Notes under the pieces: generated by a model
Database searches by the model: none
Told to the model about the DNA's origin: nothing
What the model saw: the letters and a program-made list of their open reading frames with translations, nothing else
Made by a program: the position numbers and the translations under genes
Assembly: GCA_937952235.1 (NCBI GenBank)
Contig: CALFZM010000187.1
Coordinates: 1 to 30,285, forward strand
Direction of reading: 5' to 3'
From: an uncultured Opitutia bacterium
Lineage (GTDB): Bacteria; Verrucomicrobiota; Verrucomicrobiia; Opitutales; Opitutaceae
DNA length: 30,285 bases
Shown: positions 30,051 to 30,285 of the stretch, one piece after another
Layout of the letters: each line of letters begins with the position of its first letter
Position numbering within the stretch: position 1 is the stretch's first letter

Positions 30051-30285
30051 TCACCGGCCCGCGCCCTCGCGGCGCAACCGCGCGGCCTCCTCGAGGTGGG
30101 TGAAGGATTCGCGGCTCCGGCCGAGGGCGGCCAGGACCTGGCCGAACTGGTCGTGCAGCTCGGGCGCCCGCGGGTCGAGCCGCAGCGCCGCCTCGAAGTG
30201 CGGCACCGCGGCCGCGAGTTCGCCCGCGTTCACCCGGGCGACGGCAAGCTGCCGGAGGCGAACTTCAAGGTCGGCCTGACCTTCT
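30051..30285 (-). CDS. TPR-repeat protein (partial, N-terminus outside window)
   Basis: The last 77 residues of a protein whose frame runs past the window edge. They contain one clear TPR unit, VNAGELAAAVPHFEAALRLD followed by PRAPELHDQFGQVLAALGR, and the start of another helix, SRESFTHLEEAARLRREG. A GTG at 30233 could start a tiny protein, but the reading frame is open upstream and repeat-like (QADLEVRLRQLAVARVN), so a longer gene is more likely. It precedes the prolyl oligopeptidase gene by 26 bp and may be in its operon. No function can be assigned. Confidence 0.75.
   Translation of the reverse strand, partial: EGQADLEVRLRQLAVARVNAGELAAAVPHFEAALRLDPRAPELHDQFGQVLAALGRSRESFTHLEEAARLRREGAGR

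Noticed and set aside
25048..30279. A 1743-codon plus-strand open frame running through the RND pump and the peptidase
   Set aside because: It is a shifted frame of the pump and then antisense of the S9A peptidase; composition is Arg/Pro/His-rich without motifs. Long stop-free frames are expected at this GC content.
1..30285. CRISPR array, prophage, toxin-antitoxin, insertion sequence or tRNA genes
   Set aside because: I looked for evenly spaced direct repeats, transposase or integrase motifs and cloverleaf sequences and saw none. The doublet at 14096-14174 has a cloverleaf-like outline but no tRNA consensus (no T-loop GTTCRA or acceptor end).

Overview
The window is a GC-rich, densely coded bacterial chromosome segment with short gaps (the longest gene-free stretch is about 265 bp). 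I see no tRNA or rRNA, no insertion sequence, no CRISPR and no phage genes. The gene style points to the Verrucomicrobia, probably the Opitutaceae. This is inferred from the mix of a large TonB-dependent receptor with an N-terminal carboxypeptidase-regulatory-like domain, a secreted heparinase II/III-type lyase, a Tat-exported Gfo/Idh/MocA oxidoreductase, menaquinone genes and GGAG-headed intergenic palindromes. It has not been tested against any database.

Layout. Positions 1-3730 (minus) hold metG, menF and menD (menD is cut by the window edge), that is methionyl-tRNA synthetase followed by the first two committed enzymes of menaquinone synthesis. Positions 3819-9567 hold a secreted heparinase-like protein (plus) converging on a TonB-dependent receptor (minus), which together suggest polysaccharide capture and cleavage. 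Positions 9785-14046 hold a small TPR protein (minus), then an HDOD protein overlapping a soluble transhydrogenase (plus), then the Tat-exported oxidoreductase (plus). Positions 14253-16708 hold citramalate synthase (minus) diverging from a secreted EEP-family hydrolase (plus). Positions 16826-23101 (minus) form a biosynthetic run serA, plsY, hom, lysC, thrC. It makes serine and threonine and embeds a phospholipid acyltransferase. Positions 23367-27760 (plus) encode an RND efflux adaptor lipoprotein and its inner-membrane pump. Positions 27769-30285 (minus) hold a secreted prolyl oligopeptidase and the end of a TPR protein.

The genes are mostly recognisable housekeeping and accessory functions. 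I found no clearly new multigene system. The most interesting non-coding signals are a two-hairpin palindromic doublet (14096-14174) that looks like a REP doublet, a second doublet at 16716-16773, a 7-bp tandem repeat with its inverted copy between lysC and thrC (18192-18295), and inverted repeats in the leaders of the TonB receptor and of the cimA/EEP pair. The most interesting coding signal is an in-frame internal start with a good ribosome binding site in lysC. It sits where Bacillus- and Corynebacterium-type aspartokinases start their separate beta subunit. Few genes here have a clear Shine-Dalgarno sequence, so several start calls rest on homology and signal peptides.
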